A program made the position numbers and the translations under genes. From positions 1-53,187 of the forward strand of contig JANJTJ010000125.1 in the NCBI GenBank assembly GCA_024711145.1: a DNA stretch of 53,187 nt. Direction: 5' to 3'. The stretch's first letter is position 1, and every line of letters starts with the position of its first letter. Of this stretch, positions 27,121 to 37,272 are shown piece by piece. Under the pieces are notes generated by a model. That model was not told where the DNA came from. It made no database searches and saw nothing but the letters and a program-made list of their open reading frames with translations. This DNA is from Balneolales bacterium. GTDB taxonomy: Bacteria > Bacteroidota > Rhodothermia > Balneolales > HLUCCA01.

Positions 27121-29504
27121 CGGAGTACGTCGGCCGGGTTGCGGGTCACCGCCCGATACATGACCCAACCGGTCGCCACCAGCGTGATGCCGGCCGTGAG
27201 CAAGGCCGCCCAGGCGAAGAGCAAGGGGTCCACTCCGGCCGGATAGGGAAATCCGTCCATCCAGGAAGACGCCGCCCGCCAGGAGATGGGTACGGCCAGT
27301 ACGAACGCGATACCGATGAGTACGGTGGTTTCGGCACCCAGGCGCCAGGCCAGATGCCAACCGCCGGCTCCGAAGATCTTGCGGATGCCGATCTCGCGCA
27401 CACGCAAGGTGGCGGCATAACTCACCAGACCGAACAGACCGAACGCCGCTATGCAGACCGCCACCACGGTGAACAGCAGGAACAGCCGCAGCAAGAGCTG
27501 GTCGTTCTGGTATTGCAGGGCGAACTCGTCGTCCAGGTAACCGGCCACATGCGGGAATTCGGGAAAATGACGGTCCCACGCGGCTTGTACGATCTCCAAC
27601 TGGCGCTGGGGCGGACCGCTTTCGAACGATACCGTAACGAAGTTGGTCCACGGTTTCTCCCGCTGCAACAACAGGGGCGGCAACGGATTCTTCAGGGAGT
27701 AATAGTGGAAATCCTTCATGACTCCCACCACCACGCCGGTGTCGTCGCCCACGCTGATGCGTTTGCCCAGGGCTTCCTGGGGAGACGCCCACCCGATGAT
27801 CTCCATGAGTTTTTCGTTGATCACCCAACCGGAATCCGCAGCCGGGTAGGCCGCATCGAAGAAGGTGCCGGCCACCATCTCCAGGTCGAATTGGTCGTCG
27901 AACTGGTCATCCACCGCCACCAGGTACGAATCGCGGGTGTTGGCTTCGCCGGCCGCGTTTTCCGGGTAGATGTTGTAGAACGGCGCCCCCTTGCCGGGAA
28001 CGCTGGACGAATAGCTGACCGACCGCACCCCGCTCTGGGCCCGCAGGTCGGCCACAAAGGCATCCAACCGGGGAATGAATATGGATTTGACCACGCCCGA
28101 TCCGTTCACCACGATCTGATGCGCCATGCGGAACCCCAAGGGTTGGTCGCGCATGTGCCGGATCTGAGCGTACATGACCAGGCTGTAGGCCACCAACGCG
28201 ATGGAGGCCGTGAACTGGGCCACCACCAATACCCGCCGCAGCCCTATGCCTTTGGAGCTGGCGCTGAACCGGCCCCGCAATACCTCGATGGGCTGGAAGC
28301 GGCTGAGCACCAGGGCCGGATACAGCCCGGCGACCAAGCCCACCGCCAACGTGACCCCCACCGCCAGCAACAGGAACCCCGGATCGAACAGATCCGCACC
28401 TACCAGTTGTTTCTGGCTGATCTGGTTGAAATGCGGTAGCAACCACCAGGTGAGCAAGCCCGCGGCGGTACCGGCCAAGGTCCCCATCAGTACCGATTCG
28501 CCCAGGAATTGCCCGACCAAGGCCCCCCGCAAGGAACCGCTCACCTTGCGTATGCCCACTTCGCGGGCCCGTTCGGTGGCCCGGGCCGTACTCAGATTCA
28601 CATAATTGATGATGGCCAATATGAGGATGAGCACCCCGATGGACAGGAACAACCGCACGTAGTCGGCATCGCCTTTCGGGCCGATGTCGGCCGTACGGGT
28701 GGACCGCAGGTACAAGGTGGAGACGGGTGTGGTCTGCAGCCGGACAGTGATGCCCGAACCGGCCAACTGCTCGCTGAATTCCTGCATGGCCAGGGGCGAG
28801 AGCAGGCTGTCCAGGCGGGCGGCATCCACGCCCGGCCGCGCTTTCAGGTAGAGGAATTGGTTGAGGAATAGCCAGTCGCCAGGCGCCAGGAAGGGCCAGT
28901 CCTGCTGGGTGATCCAGGAGACCAACCCGTCGAATTGGATATGGGAATGGCGCGGAGGGTTGGCCAGCACGGCCTTCACGGTAACCACCACCGAGTCGTT
29001 AAGTACCAGGGTGCGACCCAAGGCGTCTTCATGCCCGAAATACCGGCTGCGCATCTTTTCGGTGATGGCGATGGCGTCGGGGGTGGACAAGGCCTCTTTC
29101 AGATCGCCCGAGACCACCCTGAAGCTGAACAGGTCGGCGAAATCGGGTTCGGCGAAATACAGCGGATTCTGGTTGAAATAGCGGCCGTCCTGTTTCACCG
29201 ACGGGTTGTAGGGGGCCAGCTGGGTCTGGGCCTCGATCTCGGGAAAGCGGTCGCGGATGAATTCGGCCGCCGCCCGGCTGGCCCGGGCGTAATGATGCTC
29301 GTCTTCGCCTCGGAAGGCGTCGGTTCCCACCTGGAAGAGCCGATCCTTGTGCTCATGGAACTGGTCGTAGGCCTGTTCGTCGCTTACGAACAGCAGGATG
29401 AGGAAAAAGCAGGCGAGGCCGACGGTGAGGCCGGCCACATGCGCGATGCTGTGGCCGGCGCGGCGCCGCAGGTTGCGCCAGGCGATGCGGAAATCGAAAC
29501 CCAT
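27111..29504 (-). CDS. ABC transporter permease (MacB/FtsX-like)
   Basis: VGIRKVSGSLRGALVGQFLGES; VREIGIRKIFGAGGWHLAW. Confidence 0.9.
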   Translation of the reverse strand: MGFDFRIAWRNLRRRAGHSIAHVAGLTVGLACFFLILLFVSDEQAYDQFHEHKDRLFQVGTDAFRGEDEHHYARASRAAAEFIRDRFPEIEAQTQLAPYNPSVKQDGRYFNQNPLYFAEPDFADLFSFRVVSGDLKEALSTPDAIAITEKMRSRYFGHEDALGRTLVLNDSVVVTVKAVLANPPRHSHIQFDGLVSWITQQDWPFLAPGDWLFLNQFLYLKARPGVDAARLDSLLSPLAMQEFSEQLAGSGITVRLQTTPVSTLYLRSTRTADIGPKGDADYVRLFLSIGVLILILAIINYVNLSTARATERAREVGIRKVSGSLRGALVGQFLGESVLMGTLAGTAAGLLTWWLLPHFNQISQKQLVGADLFDPGFLLLAVGVTLAVGLVAGLYPALVLSRFQPIEVLRGRFSASSKGIGLRRVLVVAQFTASIALVAYSLVMYAQIRHMRDQPLGFRMAHQIVVNGSGVVKSIFIPRLDAFVADLRAQSGVRSVSYSSSVPGKGAPFYNIYPENAAGEANTRDSYLVAVDDQFDDQFDLEMVAGTFFDAAYPAADSGWVINEKLMEIIGWASPQEALGKRISVGDDTGVVVGVMKDFHYYSLKNPLPPLLLQREKPWTNFVTVSFESGPPQRQLEIVQAAWDRHFPEFPHVAGYLDDEFALQYQNDQLLLRLFLLFTVVAVCIAAFGLFGLVSYAATLRVREIGIRKIFGAGGWHLAWRLGAETTVLIGIAFVLAVPISWRAASSWMDGFPYPAGVDPLLFAWAALLTAGITLVATGWVMYRAVTRNPADVLRYE

Positions 29505-29507
29505 GGC

Positions 29508-32500
29508 TCAGTGGCAGGTGCAGGTGAGCACGGAACCCGGTTCGGCCGTCCACAGGCCGGCGTGGCGGTAGGGTGCCCGGGTGCCGGCACGGGGCCACAC
29601 GGGGTTCAGGTCGCCGTCGAAGTAGCGGCCGTCGGCCACCACACCGGCTATGCGGTCGCTGTTGCGGATGTCGGCCAGGGGATCGGCATCGAGGATGACG
29701 AAATCGGCCAGCTTACCGGGTTCGATGCTACCCAGATCGGCACCCATGCCGAGGTTGAGGGCCCCGTCCAGGGTGGCGGCCCGAAGCGCCTGGTGCGGAC
29801 TGAAGCCCCCTTGCACGAGCATGCGCATTTCCCAGTGCATGGCCAATCCCTGCAACTGGCCATGGGCGCCCGTGGCCACACGGATGCCGCGGTCGCGCAG
29901 GGCTTTGGCGGTTTCGGCCACACGGATGTGGTGGTAATCGGCTTCGGGCGCCATGTCCCTGCGTCGGGCGCGGGTATCGATTTCGGCGGCCGGATGGAAC
30001 CGGCGCAGCCGCGCGTCGGCATACACGTCGTCGTGTTGGTAGAACCAGTACTCGCCCGACAACCCGCCGAAACTGACTACCAGGGTCGGGGTGTAGCCGA
30101 TGTCGCTGTGCCCCATGTAGGTAAGCACGTCGTTGTACAGGGGCGCCACCGGGATATTGTGCTCGATGGTGCTGTGCCCGTCGGCCACCATGGTCAGGTT
30201 GTGCGTGAGGAAAGACCCTCCCTCGGGTACGACCAGCATGTCGAGCTCCCGTGCCGCTTCCAATACCTGCTGGCGTTGGTTGCGCCGGGGTTGGTTGTAG
30301 CTTTTCACACTGAAGGCGCCTACCGCTTTCAGACGCATCAGATGGGCGCGGGCGTCTTCCAGGGAGTTGATTTCGGCTCGTTGGGCGCTGCGGGCACCAT
30401 ACAGGATGTACCCGGTGGAAAAGATGCGCGGACCCAGGGTAACGCCCGCTTTCACCTGTTCGGATAGCGCGAATACGGATTGGGTGGAAGCGGATGGGTC
30501 GTGGGTGGTGGTCACGCCGTACGCCAGGTTGGCTTCGTATTCCCACAGGCGGTCCGGGGTGATGTCCAACACGCCGTAACCCATGTGCGCGTGGGCGTCC
30601 ACCAGACCGGGAATCACGGTTTTGCCACCCAGATCCACGGTGCGTACCCCCGCAGGCACCCGCACATCGGCACCCACCGCTTCAATGCGGGTTCCGTTCA
30701 CCAACAGAGTACCGCGTTCGATCACTTCGTCGCCTTTCATGGTGATGATGCGCGCGTTCACGTAGGCGATGCGCCCCGTTGGCCGATCGGGGGTGATGTC
30801 GGCGGCCAATGTGACGATGCGCCCCTGCCGCATGAGGTTGGTGGTGTCGGTGGCGGCGGCGGCACCCATCTCCACCCGGTGGAAGGCGTTGCCCAGACTG
30901 AAGGTGAGCGCTTTCCCGTCCGGAGTGAATGCGAGCCAGTCGGCGCCGTAGCGGGAAACGCGGGTGACCGGTACGGAGGAGCCGGAGGGTTCCAGGCTGA
31001 GCGGACGCCCGCCGGTGGCCACCACGGGGGCCACATAGGCCTGGTGCAGCACCTTGAAAGCGGCCCAGGTGCCATCGGGCGATAGCAGCAGTTCGTCGGC
31101 TTCGGCCGAGGTGAGGTGAACCTGGCGGTCGAGCCCGTCGCGGCGCACGGAAGCCAGCACGGTGGCGCCACCGGCCGACTCATGGTAGCGGATGCGGGTT
31201 CCCTCGGCGTTCCAGCCGAGCTTGGGCATGCGGTTGTTGGGGCCGCGGTTGGCGGTGCGGATCACGAAGGTCGGTTCGGCGGAGGCGTCGGCAGGTACGG
31301 TCCACAGGCGCAGGAACCATTCGCCGGACAGGCCGGCACCCCGGTTGGTGGTACCGCTGCCGCCGACGAAGGCGATGGTGCGGCCGTCGGGCGACCAGGC
31401 GGGGTTGGCGTATTGGTCGGGCGTACGGGTGAGCCGGACGGCCGCACCACGGCCGTCGACGGGGGCCACCCACAGGTGGCCGCCGTCGCGGTCGTTCCAG
31501 GTGGTGAAGGCCACCCGGCGGCCATCGGGCGACACGGCGGGCGCGAACGCGGCCGCGGTGTCGCCCGGGCGGAGGCGGCGGGCGGCACCGGTGGCGGCAT
31601 CGGCCACCCAGAGGGCGCCCGCCGCCTGGAAGGCCACACTACGCCCGTCGGGCGTGGTGTGGGCCCAGCGGATCACGTGCGCCCGGAAGGCGCCGTCTTC
31701 GAGGCGCCGTTCGGGGCGCACGGCTTCGGCGATCCGCTGGTCCACGGTGGCCGTGAAGGGGATGACGGTGGCGGCGCCGCTTGCCGCTTCCAACCGATGG
31801 ATCTTGCCTTTGGCCCAGATCACGATGGCTTTTCCGTCCGGGGTCCAACTGTAGGCCGGATACACGCCGTGGATGGCCCAGGCTTCCTGCTGGTCGATGG
31901 ACAGGCCGTCGTACAGCACCCGCTCGCTGCCGGTGACCAGGTCGCGCAGCATGAGCGCGCTGGTGGTGCCTATGCGTTTCACGTAGGCCAGGGTGCGGCC
32001 GTCGGGCGAGGGCACCGGTCGCACGCCCCCACCGGCGCCGCGCACCACAGGCTCCTGCTCACCGGTTTCCAGATGCTTCCGGTCGATGCGGTAGATGCCG
32101 GCATGCGGATCCCGGTTGTAATCGAAGTTGCCGGTGAAATAGCTGTAGTAGAGCCATTTGCCATCGGGCGAAACCGAGGGTTCGTTCTGATCGGCCTGCC
32201 AGGTGGTCTTCTCCACGATCACCTGGCCTTTGCCCCCATCCGGATGGATCATCCAGATCTCTCCCGCACCCAGGGAGCGGGTATCGGTGAAATGCTTGCG
32301 GGCGAAGAGGGTGCGGCCGTCGGGGGTCCAATCGGGCGAACTGTAGAGGCGGAAGGTTTCGGTGGTGACGGCTTTCGGATCGCTGCCGTCGGCATTCATC
32401 ACCCACACGTTGTCGCCCCCGTTGCGGTCGCTGGTGAAGGCGATCCGGGTGCCGTCGGGCGAGAACCGGGGCTGCTGGTCGAATGCCGTGCCTCCGATCA

Positions 32501-32744
32501 GGCGCTCCGCCCGGCCACCGGAAATGGGCATGCGGTAGATGTCGCCCAGCAGGTCGAAGACGATGGTGCGGCCGTCGGGGCTCACATCCAGGTTCATCCA
32601 GGTGCCTTCGTCGGTCTCGAAGGTGACGGCCCTGGTGGGCCAACGCTCCCATTGGGAGCCTTCCACCTGCCAGGCGGGTGGGTTGTCGGCCGTTGCGAAA
32701 GCGGCGGCCAGTACGAGTACGGGTAGGAGAGCATGTGCGCGCAT
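29508..32744 (-). CDS. Secreted amidohydrolase with N-terminal TolB/PD40 propeller
   Basis: [27 protein letters not shown] repeats; [38 protein letters not shown]. Confidence 0.92.
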   Translation of the reverse strand: MRAHALLPVLVLAAAFATADNPPAWQVEGSQWERWPTRAVTFETDEGTWMNLDVSPDGRTIVFDLLGDIYRMPISGGRAERLIGGTAFDQQPRFSPDGTRIAFTSDRNGGDNVWVMNADGSDPKAVTTETFRLYSSPDWTPDGRTLFARKHFTDTRSLGAGEIWMIHPDGGKGQVIVEKTTWQADQNEPSVSPDGKWLYYSYFTGNFDYNRDPHAGIYRIDRKHLETGEQEPVVRGAGGGVRPVPSPDGRTLAYVKRIGTTSALMLRDLVTGSERVLYDGLSIDQQEAWAIHGVYPAYSWTPDGKAIVIWAKGKIHRLEAASGAATVIPFTATVDQRIAEAVRPERRLEDGAFRAHVIRWAHTTPDGRSVAFQAAGALWVADAATGAARRLRPGDTAAAFAPAVSPDGRRVAFTTWNDRDGGHLWVAPVDGRGAAVRLTRTPDQYANPAWSPDGRTIAFVGGSGTTNRGAGLSGEWFLRLWTVPADASAEPTFVIRTANRGPNNRMPKLGWNAEGTRIRYHESAGGATVLASVRRDGLDRQVHLTSAEADELLLSPDGTWAAFKVLHQAYVAPVVATGGRPLSLEPSGSSVPVTRVSRYGADWLAFTPDGKALTFSLGNAFHRVEMGAAAATDTTNLMRQGRIVTLAADITPDRPTGRIAYVNARIITMKGDEVIERGTLLVNGTRIEAVGADVRVPAGVRTVDLGGKTVIPGLVDAHAHMGYGVLDITPDRLWEYEANLAYGVTTTHDPSASTQSVFALSEQVKAGVTLGPRIFSTGYILYGARSAQRAEINSLEDARAHLMRLKAVGAFSVKSYNQPRRNQRQQVLEAARELDMLVVPEGGSFLTHNLTMVADGHSTIEHNIPVAPLYNDVLTYMGHSDIGYTPTLVVSFGGLSGEYWFYQHDDVYADARLRRFHPAAEIDTRARRRDMAPEADYHHIRVAETAKALRDRGIRVATGAHGQLQGLAMHWEMRMLVQGGFSPHQALRAATLDGALNLGMGADLGSIEPGKLADFVILDADPLADIRNSDRIAGVVADGRYFDGDLNPVWPRAGTRAPYRHAGLWTAEPGSVLTCTCH

Positions 32745-32851
32745 AGGAGGCAAAGATAGGCGCGCGGGGCGTTCGGAGAGCTTCGCAAGGACGGGAGGAT
32801 GATTTTGAGGGACGAAGCGTCGGCGCCTTCCATTTTTGGTAAGTTCGGCGC

Positions 32852-34150
32852 ATGCTGTCCTTCCAAAAACGCCTGAGCAACGGCTTCTACATGCTGTTGT
32901 CGCTCCCATCCACCGCGATGGGTTTCGCCCTGTCGGTCCAGATCGCCGCACTGAGCTGGATCCTGAACACCAAATTCGGCTTCGACCTGCACCAGGTCGG
33001 TATCGTGTGGGCGGCGGGGCCTCTGGCGGGCATCATCGGGCAGGTGCTCATCGGGGTGGTGAGCGACCGCGTGTGGTTCTGGAACGGGCGGCGCCGGCCG
33101 TTCATCCTGATCGGTGGCACCATCGCGGCGCTCATGCTGCTGGCCTTGCCGAACATCGGGGTCATCAACGACGCCCTCGGGCTGGATTCCATCATCGGGG
33201 TGGCCATCACCGTGGCGCTCACGCTGGACCTGGCCATCAACATCTCCTTCAACCCCACCCGCAGCATCATCGCGGATGTGACGCCCGTGGGCGACCAGCG
33301 CACCAAAGGCTACACCTGGATGCAGACCATATCCGGCGCCTTCGGTGTGCTGGCCTATCTGGTGGGCGCCTTCATCGGCAACGAATTCCTCATCTATCTG
33401 AGCGTGCCGATGGTGTTTCTGATGAGTGTGGTTCCGCCCTTGTTCGTGGTGGAACCCCGGGAGCTGAATGCCGCCTCGGAAGGCGAACACGTGCAGGGCC
33501 GTACCGACACCAACCTGCCCGAATTCCTGAAGATCTGCCTGGCTCACGGGTTTTCCTGGCTGGGTATCCAGACCATGTTCGTTTACAGTTTCTCGTACAT
33601 CAAGGAAGTGATCATGGGCTACGGCACCACCGAGACCCTGGGCGCCGAACTGAACAACGAGATCGGGTTCATGACGGGTGTGGCCTTCGCCGTGCTCAAC
33701 ACCATCGGGTTCCTGCTGCCGGCCCTGGTGTTGGAACCCATCACCGAGAAGATCGGTCGGGTGCGCACGCATTTCCTGGCCATCGGGGTCATGACCCTGG
33801 GCTATTTCGGCCTCTATTACGCCGGTGGCACCCAGACCGCCTTCTTCCTGCTCATGATGGTGGTGGGTGTGGGCTGGGCGGCCGTGGTGAGCCTGCCGTT
33901 CGCCATCATGAGCGAACATGTGAACCAGGGCCGCATGGGCCTGTTCATGGGGCTGTTCAACCTCAGCGTGGTGTTGCCCCAGTTGGTGGCATCGTTCCTG
34001 GGAGGGTGGCTCGGATCGTTCGAAGACCGCAGCGTGATCTACCTGGTATCGGGCGTTTCACTGGGGGTTTCCGCCCTGTTGTGGCTGTTCGTGAAAGACG
34101 CCTACACGGGTGCCGGCCGGAGCGCGGTCAAGGGCGGGGGCGCACACTGA
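32852..34150 (+). CDS. MFS transporter (SLC45/sugar-type)
   Basis: [40 protein letters not shown]. Confidence 0.85.
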   Translation: MLSFQKRLSNGFYMLLSLPSTAMGFALSVQIAALSWILNTKFGFDLHQVGIVWAAGPLAGIIGQVLIGVVSDRVWFWNGRRRPFILIGGTIAALMLLALPNIGVINDALGLDSIIGVAITVALTLDLAINISFNPTRSIIADVTPVGDQRTKGYTWMQTISGAFGVLAYLVGAFIGNEFLIYLSVPMVFLMSVVPPLFVVEPRELNAASEGEHVQGRTDTNLPEFLKICLAHGFSWLGIQTMFVYSFSYIKEVIMGYGTTETLGAELNNEIGFMTGVAFAVLNTIGFLLPALVLEPITEKIGRVRTHFLAIGVMTLGYFGLYYAGGTQTAFFLLMMVVGVGWAAVVSLPFAIMSEHVNQGRMGLFMGLFNLSVVLPQLVASFLGGWLGSFEDRSVIYLVSGVSLGVSALLWLFVKDAYTGAGRSAVKGGGAH

Positions 34151-34526
34151 GCCGGACGGCGGCCAGCAGCGAATCCAATTCGTACGGTTTGATGTGCAAC
34201 GAGGCCACCCCTGCGGCACGCAGCCGCGGTTCGTGGTCGCTCAGGCTGTAGTCGAGCACCACGTGCAACCGCCCCCGGAAACGGGGGTCGGTGGCCAGGT
34301 GAAGGATGCGTTCCAGATCGCAGGTCTGGTGGTCGATGTCCACCACGATGGTCCAGGGCAGGTCGGTATCGGGAGCGAAGCGGTCCAGCTCGGACAGATC
34401 CGAGTGGGAGCAGACCCGAAGGCCGGCTTCGCGGAAGCAGAAGGCCAATGAGCTGCGGAGGGCGGGGTCGGCTTCGAAAAGAAAGACCGCCCCGGCGGTC
34501 AGGCTCGGGGCGGTCAGCGTGTTCAT
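34128..34526 (-). CDS. Stand-alone degenerate response-regulator receiver domain
   Basis: FLFEADPALRSSLAFCFREAG...IVVDID...LHIKPYELDSLLAAV. Confidence 0.65.
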   Translation of the reverse strand: MNTLTAPSLTAGAVFLFEADPALRSSLAFCFREAGLRVCSHSDLSELDRFAPDTDLPWTIVVDIDHQTCDLERILHLATDPRFRGRLHVVLDYSLSDHEPRLRAAGVASLHIKPYELDSLLAAVRLSVRPRP

Positions 34527-34563
34527 GACAGTCAGGTCAGTCTATTCCAGGAGCAAGGCAGGG

Positions 34564-35820
34564 TCAGAAGCCGATGGTCGCAGAGACCATCACGCCTTTG
34601 AATTTCAGGTCGACGAAGCGGGCGGTGGCGTAGCCATCGTAGCTCTGGGTCACATATTCCACTTTGGCTTGCACGTTGGGCGTCAGGAACCAACCGCCGG
34701 CGAAGGCCATGCGGTTGATGGAGATGTCGCCATCGGCGCCGGTCAGTTCGGCATTCACCGTATTGTAGCGGGCGCCTACGTAGGCTTGCTCGTTTTCGAG
34801 GAAGCGGAAGATGCCGTCCACGGCGAACTGCGTGGCTTTGCGGTCGGAGGTTTCAGCCAAGCCCGAGCCCGTGGCGGATTCGATGTTGGCGAAGACTTCG
34901 AAGCCTTGGAATTTCACGAAGGGGTTGATGACCCAGGCGGTCACGTCGTTGCGGAATCCGGGGTTGAAGCGGCCCGAGGTGAAGGCGGCGGCGGCCGTGG
35001 CACCGGTGGCTTCGGTAACCAGGTAGTAGCGGGAACCGGTGCGGTCGCCACCATACAGGGTGTTGCTGTTCGATTTGCGGGTGGTGTAAGCCGAACCCGA
35101 GATGCGTACTCGCAGGTCGTCGTTCACTTGGGTGTCGTAGGCCACTTTCGCGATGTAGGCGGGAGCCACGCGGCGGGCCACATCCACACGGCCGTTGATC
35201 TCGCCGTTGGTCACACTGACCGCCGTGAGCAGGTCGCCGAAGCGCATCTGGACCTCACCACCGATCTCGGTCGAGTAGCCGTCCATGATGTAGTTCTCTA
35301 CGAAGGGGTTGTAGAGCGAATTGGCACCGTCGGTGCGGCGGAAGTGCGCATCACCGTAGTTCACATCGTAGTGACCGATCTTGATGGTGGTGAATTCCAT
35401 CAGGCGGTTCAGAGCAGCCACATCCAGGAAGGGCAGGGCTTCGAACCGGATGTATCCGCCTTTCACCCAGGCTTCGTTGTGGTGGCGCGAAGACAGGTAG
35501 GTGGTCAAGTGCATGTACACGCCGCGCTCGAGCTGCATGTCCATGGTCCAGTTGGCTTGGGCGGTGTTGAAGTTGTCGCCGATGTAGATCAGGCCGCCGT
35601 TGGCGTTCTCATGCGTGAGGGATTGGAAATCCTGCGAGAAGAAGCCGCCGTGGAACAGGCGCACACCGTTGAACTCGGAGATCTCGGGCTTCTGGCCTTC
35701 GAACATGTTGATGCCGGCCGAGCTGTTCGGGCGTTTGCCGTCGATTTCGGCGGGTTGGGCCACCACCGTGGCGGCAAGGACCGTGAAGGTCAGAAGGGTG
35801 AGGAGGCTGAGGCGTTTCAT
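34564..35820 (-). CDS. Outer-membrane porin-like beta-barrel protein
   Basis: Signal peptide; repeated amphipathic strands; C-terminal VSATIGF. Confidence 0.75.
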   Translation of the reverse strand: MKRLSLLTLLTFTVLAATVVAQPAEIDGKRPNSSAGINMFEGQKPEISEFNGVRLFHGGFFSQDFQSLTHENANGGLIYIGDNFNTAQANWTMDMQLERGVYMHLTTYLSSRHHNEAWVKGGYIRFEALPFLDVAALNRLMEFTTIKIGHYDVNYGDAHFRRTDGANSLYNPFVENYIMDGYSTEIGGEVQMRFGDLLTAVSVTNGEINGRVDVARRVAPAYIAKVAYDTQVNDDLRVRISGSAYTTRKSNSNTLYGGDRTGSRYYLVTEATGATAAAAFTSGRFNPGFRNDVTAWVINPFVKFQGFEVFANIESATGSGLAETSDRKATQFAVDGIFRFLENEQAYVGARYNTVNAELTGADGDISINRMAFAGGWFLTPNVQAKVEYVTQSYDGYATARFVDLKFKGVMVSATIGF

Positions 35821-35876
35821 GGGATAAATCGGATGGGTTTGGAGGGAAGGCCCTTTCGGGTTCACGACCGACCCCT

Positions 35877-35893
35877 TCCAAACACCGTGCCAA
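35877..35893 (-). promoter_or_regulatory. Sigma54 -24/-12 promoter TTGGCACGGTGTTTGGA upstream of the porin gene
   Basis: Reverse complement of tccaaacaccgtgccaa; TGGCAC-N5-TTGSA. Confidence 0.7.
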
Positions 35894-36044
35894 ACCGCAA
35901 TCCGAAGCGCTGGAGCCGTTTTTTCCGGCTTTCCCACGCCTCCCATTGCATATCCGCACGGCCACCGGCCAGGCCATCGTGCAACCCTGCATGATGCGGC
36001 GCCCCGATTTCCCCGAAATCCCCGTTTCCGGCGTATTCTCCCGG

Positions 36045-36061
36045 TTGGCACGATACTTGGA
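36045..36061 (+). promoter_or_regulatory. Sigma54 -24/-12 promoter TTGGCACGATACTTGGA upstream of yceI
   Basis: TGGCAC-N5-TTGSA; only one mismatch to YTGGCACGRNNNTTGCW. Confidence 0.72.
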
Positions 36062-36065
36062 ACTG

Positions 36066-36090
36066 GTTCGTTGAACATCTGATAACGAAC
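36066..36090. promoter_or_regulatory. Inverted repeat GTTCGTT-N11-AACGAAC at the predicted yceI TSS
   Basis: Perfect 7-bp arms read directly. Confidence 0.5.
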
Positions 36091-36110
36091 GACACCAATC
36101 CCCTCCCATC

Positions 36111-36656
36111 ATGAAACGCCTCCTCTTCCTCCTGCTGCTGCTCGTCCCCGCCCTCGTGGTGGCCCAATCCACCCGCCTGGCCTTCCAACCCGCTTCCAAG
36201 ATGTGGGTCGACGGTACCTCCACCTTGCACGACTGGACCGTAGAGGTGCAGAAAGTGGAAGGCGCCCTGTTCGCATCGGGCGCCAGCATCGACTCCGTCC
36301 GCTTCCAGGTACCGGTCAATTCCCTCAAAAGCGGAAAAGGCGGTATGGATTCCAAAATGTATGAGGCCCTGAAAGCCGAGCGCCACCCGATCATCACGGT
36401 ATCGGCCGGTGCCGTATCGCTCAACGCCCAAGGCGTGGGTACGGCCAACGCCCGTGTGACCATAGGCGGCTTCACGAAAACCATGCCCGTACAGGTGACC
36501 GCCCGCACGGCCGGTGCCCAAACCAGCTACACGGGTGCCATCACCTTCAAGATGACGGATTTCCGCCTGAGCCCACCCACGGCCATGATGGGTACGATCA
36601 AAGCCGGCGACACCGTAACGCTCCGGTTCGACCTGAAAACCAATGCCCTTCGCTGA
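36111..36656 (+). CDS. YceI family periplasmic protein (1)
   Basis: Signal peptide; MWVDGTSTLHDWTVEVQKVEG. Confidence 0.88.
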   Translation: MKRLLFLLLLLVPALVVAQSTRLAFQPASKMWVDGTSTLHDWTVEVQKVEGALFASGASIDSVRFQVPVNSLKSGKGGMDSKMYEALKAERHPIITVSAGAVSLNAQGVGTANARVTIGGFTKTMPVQVTARTAGAQTSYTGAITFKMTDFRLSPPTAMMGTIKAGDTVTLRFDLKTNALR

Positions 36657-37272
36657 TCCGGCCCGGGTCGTGGTCGGGTTGCTCCTTGGCCTGGTCTTGG
36701 CGCCCCCGGCGGGTGCCCAGGACCGGGCCATACGATTGGAACCCGCCTCGACCATCCGGATCGAGGGTACGGCAGGGCCCGTGAATTATGCCTGCCAGGC
36801 ACGCGATATCGCGGTCGACGGAAAAGTGAACCTGGAGGGGCGCGCCGGTGGAGGCCATGGAGCTGGTGATCTGAAGCTCCGGGTCTCCATACCGGTTGCG
36901 CGGTTGGATTGCGGCCTGGCCGCCATGAACCGCGACCTCCGCAATGCCCTGAACATGCGCACCCATCCGGAAATCCGGTATGAGTTCGTCACCTTTTCGT
37001 TGGTGGGGCCGGCCGGGCCCGAATCGTTCTGGGTGGATGCCACCGGCGCGCTAACCGTGAACGGAACCACCCGCCCGATCACGGTGCGCACGTTGGCCCG
37101 CCGCACCGGCGAAACCGGCATGCGCTTGAGCGGCAGCGCCGACCTGCTCATGACCGATTTCGGCGTGGTGCCACCCCGCCCCATGATGGGGCTCATCCAG
37201 GTGGAGAATGCCATGCAGGTCCGGTTCGACGTGCATTTCCGCGCGGCGGAAGCTCAGCTGTCCAACAGGTGA
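36643..37272 (+). CDS. YceI family periplasmic protein (2)
   Basis: YceI-like fold: RLDCGLAAMNRDLRNALNMRTHPEIRYEF; PPRPMMGLIQVENAMQVRFDVHF. Confidence 0.8.
   Translation: MPFADPARVVVGLLLGLVLAPPAGAQDRAIRLEPASTIRIEGTAGPVNYACQARDIAVDGKVNLEGRAGGGHGAGDLKLRVSIPVARLDCGLAAMNRDLRNALNMRTHPEIRYEFVTFSLVGPAGPESFWVDATGALTVNGTTRPITVRTLARRTGETGMRLSGSADLLMTDFGVVPPRPMMGLIQVENAMQVRFDVHFRAAEAQLSNR

Noticed and set aside
34128-34150. MFS/receiver 3' overlap as evidence of a mis-called gene
   Set aside because: Both proteins look complete, and similar convergent overlaps occur throughout the window, so it is treated as genome architecture.
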